From CAYZJD01 sp964478455 (GTDB lineage: Bacteria > Acidobacteriota > Terriglobia > Bryobacterales > Bryobacteraceae), in assembly GCA_964478455.1 (NCBI GenBank), contig CAYZJD010000010.1:1-29386 (forward strand): DNA of 29,386 bases, read 5' to 3'. Under the pieces are notes generated by a model. It saw only the letters and a list, made by a program, of their open reading frames with translations, made no database searches and was not told the origin of the DNA. Positions 22,323-29,386 of the stretch are shown here, in pieces; within the stretch, counting starts at the first letter, position 1; each line of letters starts with the position of its first letter. The translations under genes and the position numbers were made by a program.

Positions 22323-22760
22323 CGTGACCCTTGAGAACCCTTCGGCCTTGGTCGGCGGCACGAGCTTGGCCGCCATCCGCTGGAGCACATCTTCCGGCAC
22401 CACGCGGTTGCGCCGCTGGTTGCGCTCGCGGCAGACCTCGAGCGGCACATCGAAGAACACTGCTTCGACGGACGCGTTATACACTTCGGCCAGCTTGAGA
22501 TAGGGACGCCGCTCCCAGGCAGTCAGGTGCGTGGCGTCGATGTAAGTCACTGGCTTGCCGATCGCCAGGCGCTGCTTGAGCAGATAGCGCAGGGTCGCGA
22601 AGACGCGGCGGTGAATCGTCTGGTCCGTTTCGTCATCGGACAGCAGCAAGCGCACGGCATCCGAGGACAGGCCCGTGATTCCCTGCTTGTGCAACCACAT
22701 CGATTTGCCCGAGCCGGGCAGACCGACGAGAAGAACGATCCGCTGGCGGTTACTGGACAA
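22308..22760 (-). CDS. P-loop ATPase/kinase (AAA_33, polynucleotide-kinase/zeta-like)
   Basis: 150-aa P-loop NTPase. It starts RIVLLVGLPGSGKSMWLHKQ with Walker A at residues 13-20. DAVRLLLSDDETDQTIHRRVF, then VTYIDATHLTAWERRPYLKLA (Walker B-like Asp) and VFFDVPLEVCRERNQRRNR (LID-type Arg/Asn motif) follow. The conserved ending is PPTKAEGFSRVTVVRD. This is the pattern of small predicted kinases related to T4 polynucleotide kinase and zeta toxins; substrate unknown. I chose TTG 22760, preceded by GGAG, because a longer upstream frame would be entirely inside fadE and lacks family resemblance. It overlaps the fadE end by 11 nt, so it is translationally coupled to the beta-oxidation operon. Its last five codons plus stop lie in the right 53-bp repeat. 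Confidence 0.8.
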   Translation of the reverse strand: MSSNRQRIVLLVGLPGSGKSMWLHKQGITGLSSDAVRLLLSDDETDQTIHRRVFATLRYLLKQRLAIGKPVTYIDATHLTAWERRPYLKLAEVYNASVEAVFFDVPLEVCRERNQRRNRVVPEDVLQRMAAKLVPPTKAEGFSRVTVVRD

Positions 22761-24525
22761 CGTAGCGCTCCGCTTCCAGAAGGCGGCCGGCGATCCGGCG
22801 GCGAAGCCCGATGCCGTCAGCCGGTTCAAACTTAGTAAAACGGCGCAAAACGGCGAGGTGCCCGCGGAGCGCATCGCCTTCGGCGCATGCCGCAAGGAGT
22901 GTCTTCGCCGTGCTCTCGACCTGCTCCATCGCGTTACGGCAGAAGACGGCGCAGAAGTCCGAAGCCAGGTCGCCCCGTCCGCGGGCGGCCAGCTTCAGCG
23001 CGCGCAGCCGCACCGATTCCATCGCGAGGACGTTCATCGCCATATCAGTGATTCCAGCCAGCACTTCCTGTTGCTCTTCGAGCGCGGCGAGGTACTTCCG
23101 GTAGGCGGCGCCCAGCGCGAGCAGCACGATCCTCTTGGCGTTTGAAACCATGCGCCCTTCCCCGGCAAGCGGTTCTCCGTCCGGCTCGAGCGCGGGTGGC
23201 CCGCTGAGGATTTCGCTTTCGAGCTTCTTGACCGCCTCCACCAGTGCCAGTTGCCCTCGTTGCGCGCGCTTCAACAGCATCCCGGCCGCCAGCAGCCGGT
23301 TGATCTCGTTCGTGCCTTCGAAGATGCGGTTGATCCTCGAGTCGCGATAGGCGCGCTCGACCATGTAGTCCTGGTGATAGCCGTAGCCCCCGTGGATCTG
23401 CACACCCTCGTCGGTCACGTAATCCAGCGCTTCGGAGGCGAAGATCTTGACAAACGAGCATTCGGCCGCGAACTCCGCCACTGCTTTCATCATGGTGGCA
23501 GCCGCGTCCGGCCGGTCCCAGGAGAAGTCCGCCAGCAGAGCTTCGATCATTCCCCCGACGCGGTAGCTCATGCTCTCGGCGGCGAAGATGCGCACCGCCA
23601 TCTCGGCCAGCTTGTGCCGGATGAGCCCGAACTCGGAGATCGGTTTGCCGAAGGCCACGCGGTCCTTGGCGTAGCGCAGCGACGCCGCCAGCACCTCTTT
23701 CGCCGCTCCGACGGCGAACGGGCCGAGCTTCAGGCGCCCGAGGTTCAGGATGTTGAAGGCGATAATATGGCCGCGCCCGATCTCGCCGAGCACGTTCTCG
23801 ACGGGCACCTTGACGTTGTCGAGGTAGAGGGCGGTGGTGGAACTGCCTTTGATCCCCATCTTCTTCTCCTCGGCGCCGGTGCTCACCCCCGGGAAACTGC
23901 GCTCGACAAGGAACGCCGTGAACTTCTCGCCGTCCACCTTGGCAAAGACCGTGAACAGCCCGGCCGCGCCGCCGTTGGTGATCCACATCTTCTGGCCGTT
24001 GAGGATGTAGTGCGTGCCCGCAGCGTTCAACTCGGCGCGGGTGCGGATGGCGAGCGCGTCCGAGCCGGCGTGCGGCTCGCTCAGACAATAGGCCCCGATG
24101 ATTTCCGCCCTGGCCAGCCGCGGCAGGTAGCGCTGCTTCTGTTCTTCCGTTCCGAACAGCAGAAGCGGCATCGTGCCGATGCCGCTGTGTGCGCCGTGCC
24201 AAGCTGCGTAAGAACCGTCCCGCCCAAGGCGCTCGGCGATGATCATGGCCGAGATGAGATCGAGTTCCGTCCCGCCGTAACGCTCCGGCACCGTGGCGGC
24301 GGTCAGCCCCGCTTCGGCCGATTTCCGGAGGACAAGCTCGGCCACGCCGGGCTCGAGCCGGTGAATCGCCTCCAGCCGCGGAGCGACTTCCGCGTTCCAG
24401 AACTCGTCCGTCGCCCGCGCGACCGCGAGGTGGTCATCGGTGAAGTCCTCAGGGGTGAAGATCTCCTCGGACGCACGGCTCTCGATGAGGAATTCGCCTC
24501 CGGTCGTTTTCGGCAAAGCAGTCAT
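22750..24525 (-). CDS. fadE: Acyl-CoA dehydrogenase (FadE/YusJ-type, with C-terminal extension)
   Basis: FAD-dependent first enzyme of beta-oxidation, making trans-2-enoyl-CoA. 591 aa, the long form like Bacillus YusJ rather than the 380-aa core. Core motifs are YCLSEPHAGSDA, KMWITNGGAAGLFTVFAK, the segment KMGIKGSSTTALYLDNVKVP, and YGYHQDYMVERAYRDSRINRIFEGTNEI in two blocks, where Glu403 in FEGT is the expected catalytic base. The extra C-terminal helical domain of about 170 aa follows, ending in the AERYVVQ terminus. It begins 13 nt after fadA and is followed by the coupled kinase. Third gene of a fadN-fadA-fadE operon. Confidence 0.93.
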   Translation of the reverse strand: MTALPKTTGGEFLIESRASEEIFTPEDFTDDHLAVARATDEFWNAEVAPRLEAIHRLEPGVAELVLRKSAEAGLTAATVPERYGGTELDLISAMIIAERLGRDGSYAAWHGAHSGIGTMPLLLFGTEEQKQRYLPRLARAEIIGAYCLSEPHAGSDALAIRTRAELNAAGTHYILNGQKMWITNGGAAGLFTVFAKVDGEKFTAFLVERSFPGVSTGAEEKKMGIKGSSTTALYLDNVKVPVENVLGEIGRGHIIAFNILNLGRLKLGPFAVGAAKEVLAASLRYAKDRVAFGKPISEFGLIRHKLAEMAVRIFAAESMSYRVGGMIEALLADFSWDRPDAAATMMKAVAEFAAECSFVKIFASEALDYVTDEGVQIHGGYGYHQDYMVERAYRDSRINRIFEGTNEINRLLAAGMLLKRAQRGQLALVEAVKKLESEILSGPPALEPDGEPLAGEGRMVSNAKRIVLLALGAAYRKYLAALEEQQEVLAGITDMAMNVLAMESVRLRALKLAARGRGDLASDFCAVFCRNAMEQVESTAKTLLAACAEGDALRGHLAVLRRFTKFEPADGIGLRRRIAGRLLEAERYVVQ

Positions 24526-24538
24526 GAGAAATGTCCTG

Positions 24539-25714
24539 CTACATGCGCTCGAAGATGCCCGCCGCGCCCTGGCCGCCGCCGACGCACATCGTGACCATGC
24601 CGTAGCGGGCCTCTCTGCGCTGCATCTCGCGAAGGATCGTCGCCGTCAGCTTCGCCCCCGTGCAGCCTAGGGGATGTCCGAGTGCGATCGCGCCCCCGTT
24701 GACGTTCACTCGATCCGGATTGAGGCCGGCGAGGCGGATCACCGCCAGCGCCTGGACGGCGAACGCCTCGTTCAGCTCGATCAGATCGATGTCGTCGAGC
24801 TTCAGCCCGGCCATCGCCAGCGCCTTAGGAATAGCAACGACAGGGCCGATCCCCATGATCTCGGGCGGCACGCCGCCGGCCGCGTAGCTTACAAAACGAG
24901 CCGCCGGCTTCAACCCGAGTTCGCGCGCGCGTGCCTCCGACATCACCAGCGCCGCGGTCGCGCCGTCGCTCGTCTGCGAAGCGTTGCCGGCGGTGATCGT
25001 TCCTTCGGCGTCGAACACCGGCTTGAGCTTGGCCAGCGCCTCGAGCGACGTGTCGGCGCGGGGGCCTTCGTCTTTCTGGAGCATGACTCTACGCATCACG
25101 GGCCTTCCGTCTTCGAGCGAGGTTGTGGCCACTTCGACCGGCACGATCTCGTCGTCGAACTTGCCCTCGGCCTGCGCGCGCAGGGCGTTCTGGTGGCTGC
25201 GCAGGGCGAACGCGTCCTGGTCCTGGCGGCTCATGCCGTACTTCACTCGCAGGCGTTCCCCCGTGAGGCCCATGCTCAGATAGATTTCCGGGCGGTGATC
25301 CACCAGCCAGGGGTTTGGCGCGAACTTGTTGCCGGGGGCCGGCAGCAGGCTCATGGATTCACTGCCACCGGTAACCAGAATCTCGGCCGCGCCGGCGCGG
25401 ATCCGCTCCACCGCCGAGGCGATCGCCTGAAGACCCGACGCGCAGAAACGGTTGACCGTCATGCCGGGGACGGAGTCGGGCAAGCCGGCCAGAAGCGCGG
25501 CGTTGCGGGCCATGTTCATTCCCGACTCTGCTTCCGGAAAGGCGCAACCGAGGATCACGTCTTCAACCTCGGCCGCCGCGACCTGCGGGTGCTTCTCGAG
25601 CAGCCGGCGGATGACGACCGCAGCCAGATCGTCCGGCCTCGAGTTGCGCAGAGCGCCGCGCGGCGCTTTGCCGACGGCGGTTCGCACACAGTCAACGATG
25701 ACAGCTTCCTGCAT
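24539..25714 (-). CDS. fadA: Acetyl-CoA C-acyltransferase (3-ketoacyl-CoA thiolase)
   Basis: Cleaves 3-ketoacyl-CoA with CoA to acetyl-CoA and a shortened acyl-CoA. 391 aa. The acylated nucleophile is Cys91 in TVNRFCASGLQAI. The second active-site pair is His347 in GGAIALGHPLGCTGAK and Cys377 in MCVGGGQGAAGIFE. GNASQTSDGATAALVMSE and the ELNEAFAVQALA motif are also present. The start MQEAVIVDCVRTAVG is typical. Located between fadN and fadE on the minus strand. The gap to fadN holds the large inverted repeat at 25729-25845. Confidence 0.96.
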   Translation of the reverse strand: MQEAVIVDCVRTAVGKAPRGALRNSRPDDLAAVVIRRLLEKHPQVAAAEVEDVILGCAFPEAESGMNMARNAALLAGLPDSVPGMTVNRFCASGLQAIASAVERIRAGAAEILVTGGSESMSLLPAPGNKFAPNPWLVDHRPEIYLSMGLTGERLRVKYGMSRQDQDAFALRSHQNALRAQAEGKFDDEIVPVEVATTSLEDGRPVMRRVMLQKDEGPRADTSLEALAKLKPVFDAEGTITAGNASQTSDGATAALVMSEARARELGLKPAARFVSYAAGGVPPEIMGIGPVVAIPKALAMAGLKLDDIDLIELNEAFAVQALAVIRLAGLNPDRVNVNGGAIALGHPLGCTGAKLTATILREMQRREARYGMVTMCVGGGQGAAGIFERM

Positions 25715-25728
25715 TCCATCCCCCGCTG

Positions 25729-25845
25729 AAAACCGGTGACAGGCTACGCACTGTGGGATAAGACTCCGTCTTGTCTTGCCTTGGCAAGTCAGGAGACTTA
25801 CCCCACAGGCCGAAATCGGGGATTGCGTAGCCTGTCACCGGTTTT
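25729..25845. repeat. Perfect 22-bp inverted repeat enclosing a second palindrome, fadN-fadA gap
   Basis: The left arm AAAACCGGTGACAGGCTACGC-A (25729-25750) is the exact reverse complement of 25824-25845; both are 22 nt. The 73-nt interior contains a further palindrome, CTGTGGGATAAG (25751-25762) against CTTACCCCACAG (25797-25808), one mismatch. At its centre is CTTGCC-TT-GGCAAG (25775-25788). The right arm overlaps the fadN stop codon (25844-25846), and the left arm ends 15 nt before the fadA start. It could fold into a cruciform in DNA or a long RNA hairpin between the two cistrons. Confidence 0.9.
25751..25773 (+). repeat. Copy of dispersed palindromic repeat motif
   Basis: CTGTGGGATAAGACTCC followed by GTCTTG matches the minus strand of 1353-1375 at 20 of 23 positions. 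An inverted, slightly diverged partner lies at 25785-25808 within the same element. Confidence 0.6.
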
Positions 25846-28177
25846 AGTTGCGCAGCGGCTTGCCGGTCTTCAGCATGTGCTGGATTCGGTCCTGCGTCTG
25901 CCGGTTGCCGCAGAGACTCAAGAAGGCCTCGCGCTCCAGGTCGAGCAGATACTCCTCGGAAGCCGCGGGCGTTCCCGTCAAGCGCCCGCCGCTCAGCACC
26001 AGCGCCAGCTTTTCCGCAATCACGAAATCGTAGTCAGAGATCTGGTGCGCCTCGCGCGCCGTCCACGCCTTTAGTTTCAGCAAACTGTAGCCAGCCTCAC
26101 CTGCGACCCGGATGTCGGTGCGCGGTCTCCCCGGAACATAATTCGCCGCCAACGCCAGCGCAAGGTTCTTTGCATCCGCGACGAGCCGCTCCGGGTTCAT
26201 GGAAACGGCGTCCGCCTCGCGCAGCCAGCCGAGGCGGCGGGCATCCTCGGCGCTGGCGGAAACCTTCGCCAAGCCGATCAAATCGAATGCCTTCTCCGGA
26301 TCGCCAAGCCGGAGCAGCGTCTCCTTGCAGCCGCCGCCGGCCGGTATTAATCCGACGCCCACCTCGACGAGGCCCATGTACAGCTCGGCCGAAGCCTGCA
26401 CGCGCGTGGCGTGAAGAACGACTTCGGCGCCGCCCCCGAGCACGCGGGAGAACGGCGCAGCCACCACCGGTCTCTGTGCGTACTTCATCGCCATGTTCGC
26501 CTGCTGGAACCGGCGCACCGTCGCCTCCAGTTCCTCCCACTCCCCGTTCTGGGCGGAAAGCAGAAGCAGCATCAGGTTCGCTCCCGCGCTGAAATGCTCG
26601 CCCTGGTTGGCGATGACCATCGCCAGAAAATTGCGCTCCGCCTCCTCGAGGCCAGCCTCGATCAGCGCGACCTGGTCCTCGCCGAGGGTGTTCATCTTGC
26701 TGTGAAACTCCAGGCACAGCACCCCATCGCCGAGATCGATGAGCGACGCGCCCACGTTCTTCTTCACCACTCCCCGCGCCCGCTTGAGCGGGGCCAGTTC
26801 GACAATGCCGGCCCGCTCTTCTAGCAGCCGGTAGCCGGTGCCCGCGAGATCGAAGTACTCGGTGCGCGGGTTTCCGTCCTGGTCAGCGGCGCGATAGAAC
26901 GATTTGGCGCCCGACGCGACCATTGCCTGCACGCTCGCCGGCAGCGCACAGCCCTCGCGCTCCATGCGGCGCGCCGTCTCCTCGAATCCGAGGGCATCCC
27001 ACAGCTCGAACGGGCCGAGCTTGTGCGCGTAGCCCCACCGCATCGCGCGATCGACTTCCACAATTCGGTCCGAGATCTCCGGCACGCGTTCGGCCGCGTA
27101 GAGCATGTGGTCGCGCAGCAGTTTCCAGAGGAACGTACCGGCCCGGTCGCTCGAGGAGACGAGCATGCGCAGCCGCTGGGACAAGTCCTCGACGTTGCGC
27201 GCCGCCTCGACGGACGGAAAACTCACCTTGCGCGCAGGATGATATTCCAGCGTCTTCCAATCGAGAGCGTGAATCTCTTTCTCGGCCCCTTTGCCGGCGC
27301 GCTTGTAGAAGCCCTGCCCGCTCTTCTCGCCGAGCCAGCCCCGCTCGAGCATTCTGGAAAGGAACTCCGGCGGCAGAAAGCGCTCGCGCCACGGATCGTG
27401 GGGGACGAGTTCGTACAGGTTCTTCCCCACGAAGGCCCAAATGTCCAGGCCCACGATGTCGAGCAACCGGTAGCTGGCGCTGTTCGGAAGCCCGATCAGC
27501 GGTCCGGTGAGCGCGTCCACTTCCTCGATCGTGTAGTCATCCTCGACCGTCAGCTTGTAAACGGTGCCGCCAAAGAAGCTCCCGATCCGGTTGGCAATGA
27601 AATTCGGCGTGTCTTTGCACGGCACCACACCCTTGCCGAGACGCCTGTCGCAGAATTCCGTGACGAACCGGATGACCTCGGGATCCGTTTCGGCTCCTGG
27701 GATCACCTCGACCAGGTGAAGATATCTCGGCGGATTGAAGAAATGCGTCCCGAGGAAGTGTCGCCGGAAGCCTTCATCGAAGCCTTCCGAGATCGCGGAC
27801 AGCGGTAAGCCGCTGGTGTTCGTGGAGACAATGGCGTCGGGGCGGCGAACGGCCGCCACGCGGGACCACAGCGATCGCTTGATCTCCAGGTTCTCCGTGA
27901 CCGCCTCGATGATCCAGTCGCAGTCGCGGACGCCCGCGAGATCATCTTCGAAGTTTCCGGTGGTCACCAGCGACGTGAGCGAGTCCACGAAGAAGCCGCC
28001 AGGCCGTTGCTTGAGCGCAGCTTCAATCCCCTTCCTGGCGGCGGCGTTCCGGTCCGGCTGTCCCGGGGTTACAACGTCCAGGAGCAGCGACGGCGCGCCG
28101 GCGTTGGTAAAGTGAGCGGCAATGCGGCTCCCCATGGTGCCGGCGCCCAGTACGGCCACGCGGCGGATCTGCTTCAT
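25844..28177 (-). CDS. fadN: Bifunctional 3-hydroxyacyl-CoA dehydrogenase/enoyl-CoA hydratase (FadN/YusL-type)
   Basis: Performs steps 2 and 3 of beta-oxidation. 777 aa, with the dehydrogenase half first, as in Bacillus FadN and unlike E. coli FadB. The N-terminal NAD-binding motif is RVAVLGAGTMGSRIAAHF. Family blocks VSTNTSGLPLSAI, LGTHFFNPPRYLHLVEVIPG and GVVPCKDTPNFIANRIG follow, then the C-terminal dehydrogenase domain with GLLDIVGLDIW-like sequence (RLLDIVGLDIWAFVGK). From about residue 480 comes a crotonase domain: LCLEFHSKMNTLGEDQV, then VIANQGEHFSAGANLMLLL and VEVGVGLIPAGGGCKETLL, with oxyanion and Glu-containing regions. First gene of the fad operon. It diverges from the flippase-like gene with a 71-nt gap. 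Confidence 0.94.
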   Translation of the reverse strand: MKQIRRVAVLGAGTMGSRIAAHFTNAGAPSLLLDVVTPGQPDRNAAARKGIEAALKQRPGGFFVDSLTSLVTTGNFEDDLAGVRDCDWIIEAVTENLEIKRSLWSRVAAVRRPDAIVSTNTSGLPLSAISEGFDEGFRRHFLGTHFFNPPRYLHLVEVIPGAETDPEVIRFVTEFCDRRLGKGVVPCKDTPNFIANRIGSFFGGTVYKLTVEDDYTIEEVDALTGPLIGLPNSASYRLLDIVGLDIWAFVGKNLYELVPHDPWRERFLPPEFLSRMLERGWLGEKSGQGFYKRAGKGAEKEIHALDWKTLEYHPARKVSFPSVEAARNVEDLSQRLRMLVSSSDRAGTFLWKLLRDHMLYAAERVPEISDRIVEVDRAMRWGYAHKLGPFELWDALGFEETARRMEREGCALPASVQAMVASGAKSFYRAADQDGNPRTEYFDLAGTGYRLLEERAGIVELAPLKRARGVVKKNVGASLIDLGDGVLCLEFHSKMNTLGEDQVALIEAGLEEAERNFLAMVIANQGEHFSAGANLMLLLLSAQNGEWEELEATVRRFQQANMAMKYAQRPVVAAPFSRVLGGGAEVVLHATRVQASAELYMGLVEVGVGLIPAGGGCKETLLRLGDPEKAFDLIGLAKVSASAEDARRLGWLREADAVSMNPERLVADAKNLALALAANYVPGRPRTDIRVAGEAGYSLLKLKAWTAREAHQISDYDFVIAEKLALVLSGGRLTGTPAASEEYLLDLEREAFLSLCGNRQTQDRIQHMLKTGKPLRN

Positions 28178-28248
28178 TTGACCTTCAGCCCCAGAGGGGA
28201 GTTTACCAAAGCCCTACACGATCTTCGGCTCGATCAAAGAAAGACGGT

Positions 28249-29295
28249 ATGATGGATTCTAATTCTATGGTTTCGATGGCCGGGCCTCCGGCTCGGCGAA
28301 GAGTTCCGTCCTGGGTAGTACCCGCCGCCGGCTACAGCATTTCCGTGGCCTGCCTCGTCTGGGTCTATTGGGGTTTCGACTGGAAGACGGAACTGCCAAA
28401 CCTTGCCGCCGCCGACTTGCGATGGGTGACGCTTTCGGTGATCGTCGACCTTGCGGTCTACTTCTGCCAGGGCTGGCGATGGAGTCTTCTGCTGCGGCCG
28501 GTCGTGCACGCGCCGTTCTTGAAAACGGTGCAGGCGATCTTCATCGGGCTCTTCGCCAATGAAGTTCTGCCTTTCCGCAGCGGCGAACTGATCCGCAGTT
28601 ACGTGCAGGCGCGGTGGTGCCATATTCCGTTCTCCGTCTCTCTTTCTTCGGCCGCCGTGGAGCGGCTCTTCGACGGACTCTGGCTGGTGCTCGGCTTCCT
28701 GGCTGTCACCTTCTTCGTGGAGTTGCCGGACTACATGTCGAAGGGAAGCATTGTGCTGGCGATCGTTTTGGCCGCGGTGGGCGCAGCCGTAGCGGTCGTC
28801 ATGTTCCACAAGCACCACGCCCACGCGGCGGTTTCCAAGAGCCGCTGGGCGGCGATGCTGTGGCACGTGGTGGAAGGCCTGCACGCCATGGGCAACTCCC
28901 TCTCGTTCCCGGCGGCGGCGCTCGTGAGCCTCCTTTATCTCGCCTTGCAGATCGTCCCGATCTACGCCTTGATGCGCGGCTACGGCCTCGCCCTGCCGGT
29001 CGGAGCGGCGGCGGTCGTGCTGGTGATTCTGAGGCTGGGCACCAGCCTGCCACAGGCGCCCAGCAACGTCGGCGCGTTTCAGTTTTTCACCGTGGTCGGC
29101 CTGCGCCTGTTCGACGTGGACAAGGCCACGGCGACGGGCTTCGCGACGCTGATGTTTGTGGTGGTGACGCTGCCCCTGTGGCTGGGAGGCCTGATCGCGG
29201 TGGCGATCGCAGGCGTGAGGATTCGCGATCTCCAGAGCGCGGCACAGTCGAAACTCGAGCAGCCGGCGGCGCAGGAAGCCCGGCGCCGAGGCTGA
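28249..29295 (+). CDS. Flippase-like integral membrane protein (UPF0104/LPG-synthase TM domain)
   Basis: 348-aa polytopic membrane protein of the lysylphosphatidylglycerol synthase transmembrane-domain family, without any catalytic aminoacyl-transferase domain. About eight hydrophobic segments are visible. Family landmarks are GWRWSLLLRPV, the FIGLFANEVLPFRSGELIRSYVQARW block, AAVERLFDGLWLVLGF and the late RLGTSLPQAPSNVGAFQFFTVVGL block. The NEVLP-R-GE and PQAPSNVGAFQ motifs are diagnostic. Members are proposed lipid or glycolipid flippases; substrate here unknown. ATGs at 28249 and 28252 are both possible, with no good Shine-Dalgarno. Divergent from fadN. Confidence 0.87.
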   Translation: MMDSNSMVSMAGPPARRRVPSWVVPAAGYSISVACLVWVYWGFDWKTELPNLAAADLRWVTLSVIVDLAVYFCQGWRWSLLLRPVVHAPFLKTVQAIFIGLFANEVLPFRSGELIRSYVQARWCHIPFSVSLSSAAVERLFDGLWLVLGFLAVTFFVELPDYMSKGSIVLAIVLAAVGAAVAVVMFHKHHAHAAVSKSRWAAMLWHVVEGLHAMGNSLSFPAAALVSLLYLALQIVPIYALMRGYGLALPVGAAAVVLVILRLGTSLPQAPSNVGAFQFFTVVGLRLFDVDKATATGFATLMFVVVTLPLWLGGLIAVAIAGVRIRDLQSAAQSKLEQPAAQEARRRG

Positions 29296-29328
29296 GCCCA
29301 GGCGCGCAGCCGCCCGCCCTGCCTGGCA

Positions 29329-29334
29329 TATAAT
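29329..29334 (+). promoter_or_regulatory. Putative -10 box (TATAAT)
   Basis: A perfect TATAAT lies 18 nt before the ATG at 29353 in an otherwise GC-rich gap. No TTGACA-like -35 is visible at the matching distance. A transcript starting about 7 nt downstream would begin almost on the Shine-Dalgarno at 29341, so the leader would be very short. Confidence 0.4.
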
Positions 29335-29352
29335 TCCCGCAGGAGGAATCGA

Positions 29353-29386
29353 ATGGTACGGAATCATGCCGCCGTTTCCCGGCGGA
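29353..29386 (+). CDS. Start of an unidentified gene, cut by window edge
   Basis: ATG 29353 is preceded by AGGAGG at 29341-29346, a strong Shine-Dalgarno with a 6-nt spacer, and by a TATAAT further up. Only eleven codons are inside the window (MVRNHAAVSRR), too few to name a family. The basic start would suit a signal peptide or an ordinary cytoplasmic protein equally. Confidence 0.55.
   Translation, partial: MVRNHAAVSRR

Noticed and set aside
22761..22895. 45-residue N-terminal extension of the P-loop kinase
   Set aside because: It lies wholly inside fadE in another frame and does not resemble kinase N-termini.
23251..24594. 447-codon plus-strand open frame opposite fadE
   Set aside because: Antisense shadow of a well-supported acyl-CoA dehydrogenase, no recognisable domain.
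28178..28248. Possible fatty-acid regulator operator between fadN and the flippase-like gene
   Set aside because: No convincing palindrome was found in the 71-nt gap.

Overview
The window looks like chromosome of an acidobacterium of the Solibacter/Bryobacter group (Bryobacterales). The basis is high-GC DNA, two paralogous 'VWFA-related' secreted proteins of a type expanded in Acidobacteriota, and a large SBBP-repeat protein ending in what I recognise as the 'Solibacter uncharacterized C-terminal domain'. The species is not determinable from sequence reading alone.

Layout. (1) 1-4393, + strand: the classical SRP/ribosome maturation cluster ffh(partial)-rpsP-khpA-rimM-trmD-rplS-rnhB, followed by a small coupled membrane protein. 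(2) 4419-6293, +: lepB (signal peptidase I) and a mannose-1-phosphate guanylyltransferase. (3) 6303-8518, -: a Gfo/Idh/MocA dehydrogenase and a DegT-type PLP aminotransferase, plausibly an oxidise-then-aminate sugar pair. (4) 8668-10851, -: two overlapping VWFA-related secreted proteins and a coupled 68-aa protein. (5) 10920-14133, +: kdsB-pyrG-kdsA, the Kdo arm of LPS synthesis with the CTP supplier in the middle. A lone pseudopilin follows, then a convergent RumA-type rRNA methyltransferase. (6) 15947-18295, +: trpS and an MFS transporter. (7) 18287-22322: a roughly 4-kb accessory segment with the SBBP/Solibacter-domain protein and a frameshifted secreted protein, bounded by a perfect 53-bp direct repeat. 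(8) 22308-28177, -: a beta-oxidation operon in the order fadN-fadA-fadE, like Bacillus yusLKJ, with a P-loop kinase gene coupled to its end. (9) 28249-end, +: a flippase-like integral membrane protein and the first codons of another gene.

The most interesting signals are non-coding. The 53-bp direct repeat is shared between the MFS 3' end and the kinase 3' end. Collapsing it would recreate a convergent gene pair that overlaps tail to tail, so the 4-kb block looks like an insertion without a recognisable transposase or integrase. A perfect 22-bp inverted repeat (25729-25750/25824-25845) encloses a second palindrome between fadN and fadA. That inner palindrome shares a 23-nt motif (20/23 identical) with the structured 322-bp gap between rpsP and khpA, which indicates a dispersed palindromic repeat family. 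A long stem-loop also overlaps the trmD stop codon. I found no CRISPR array, tRNA, rRNA or complete mobile element.
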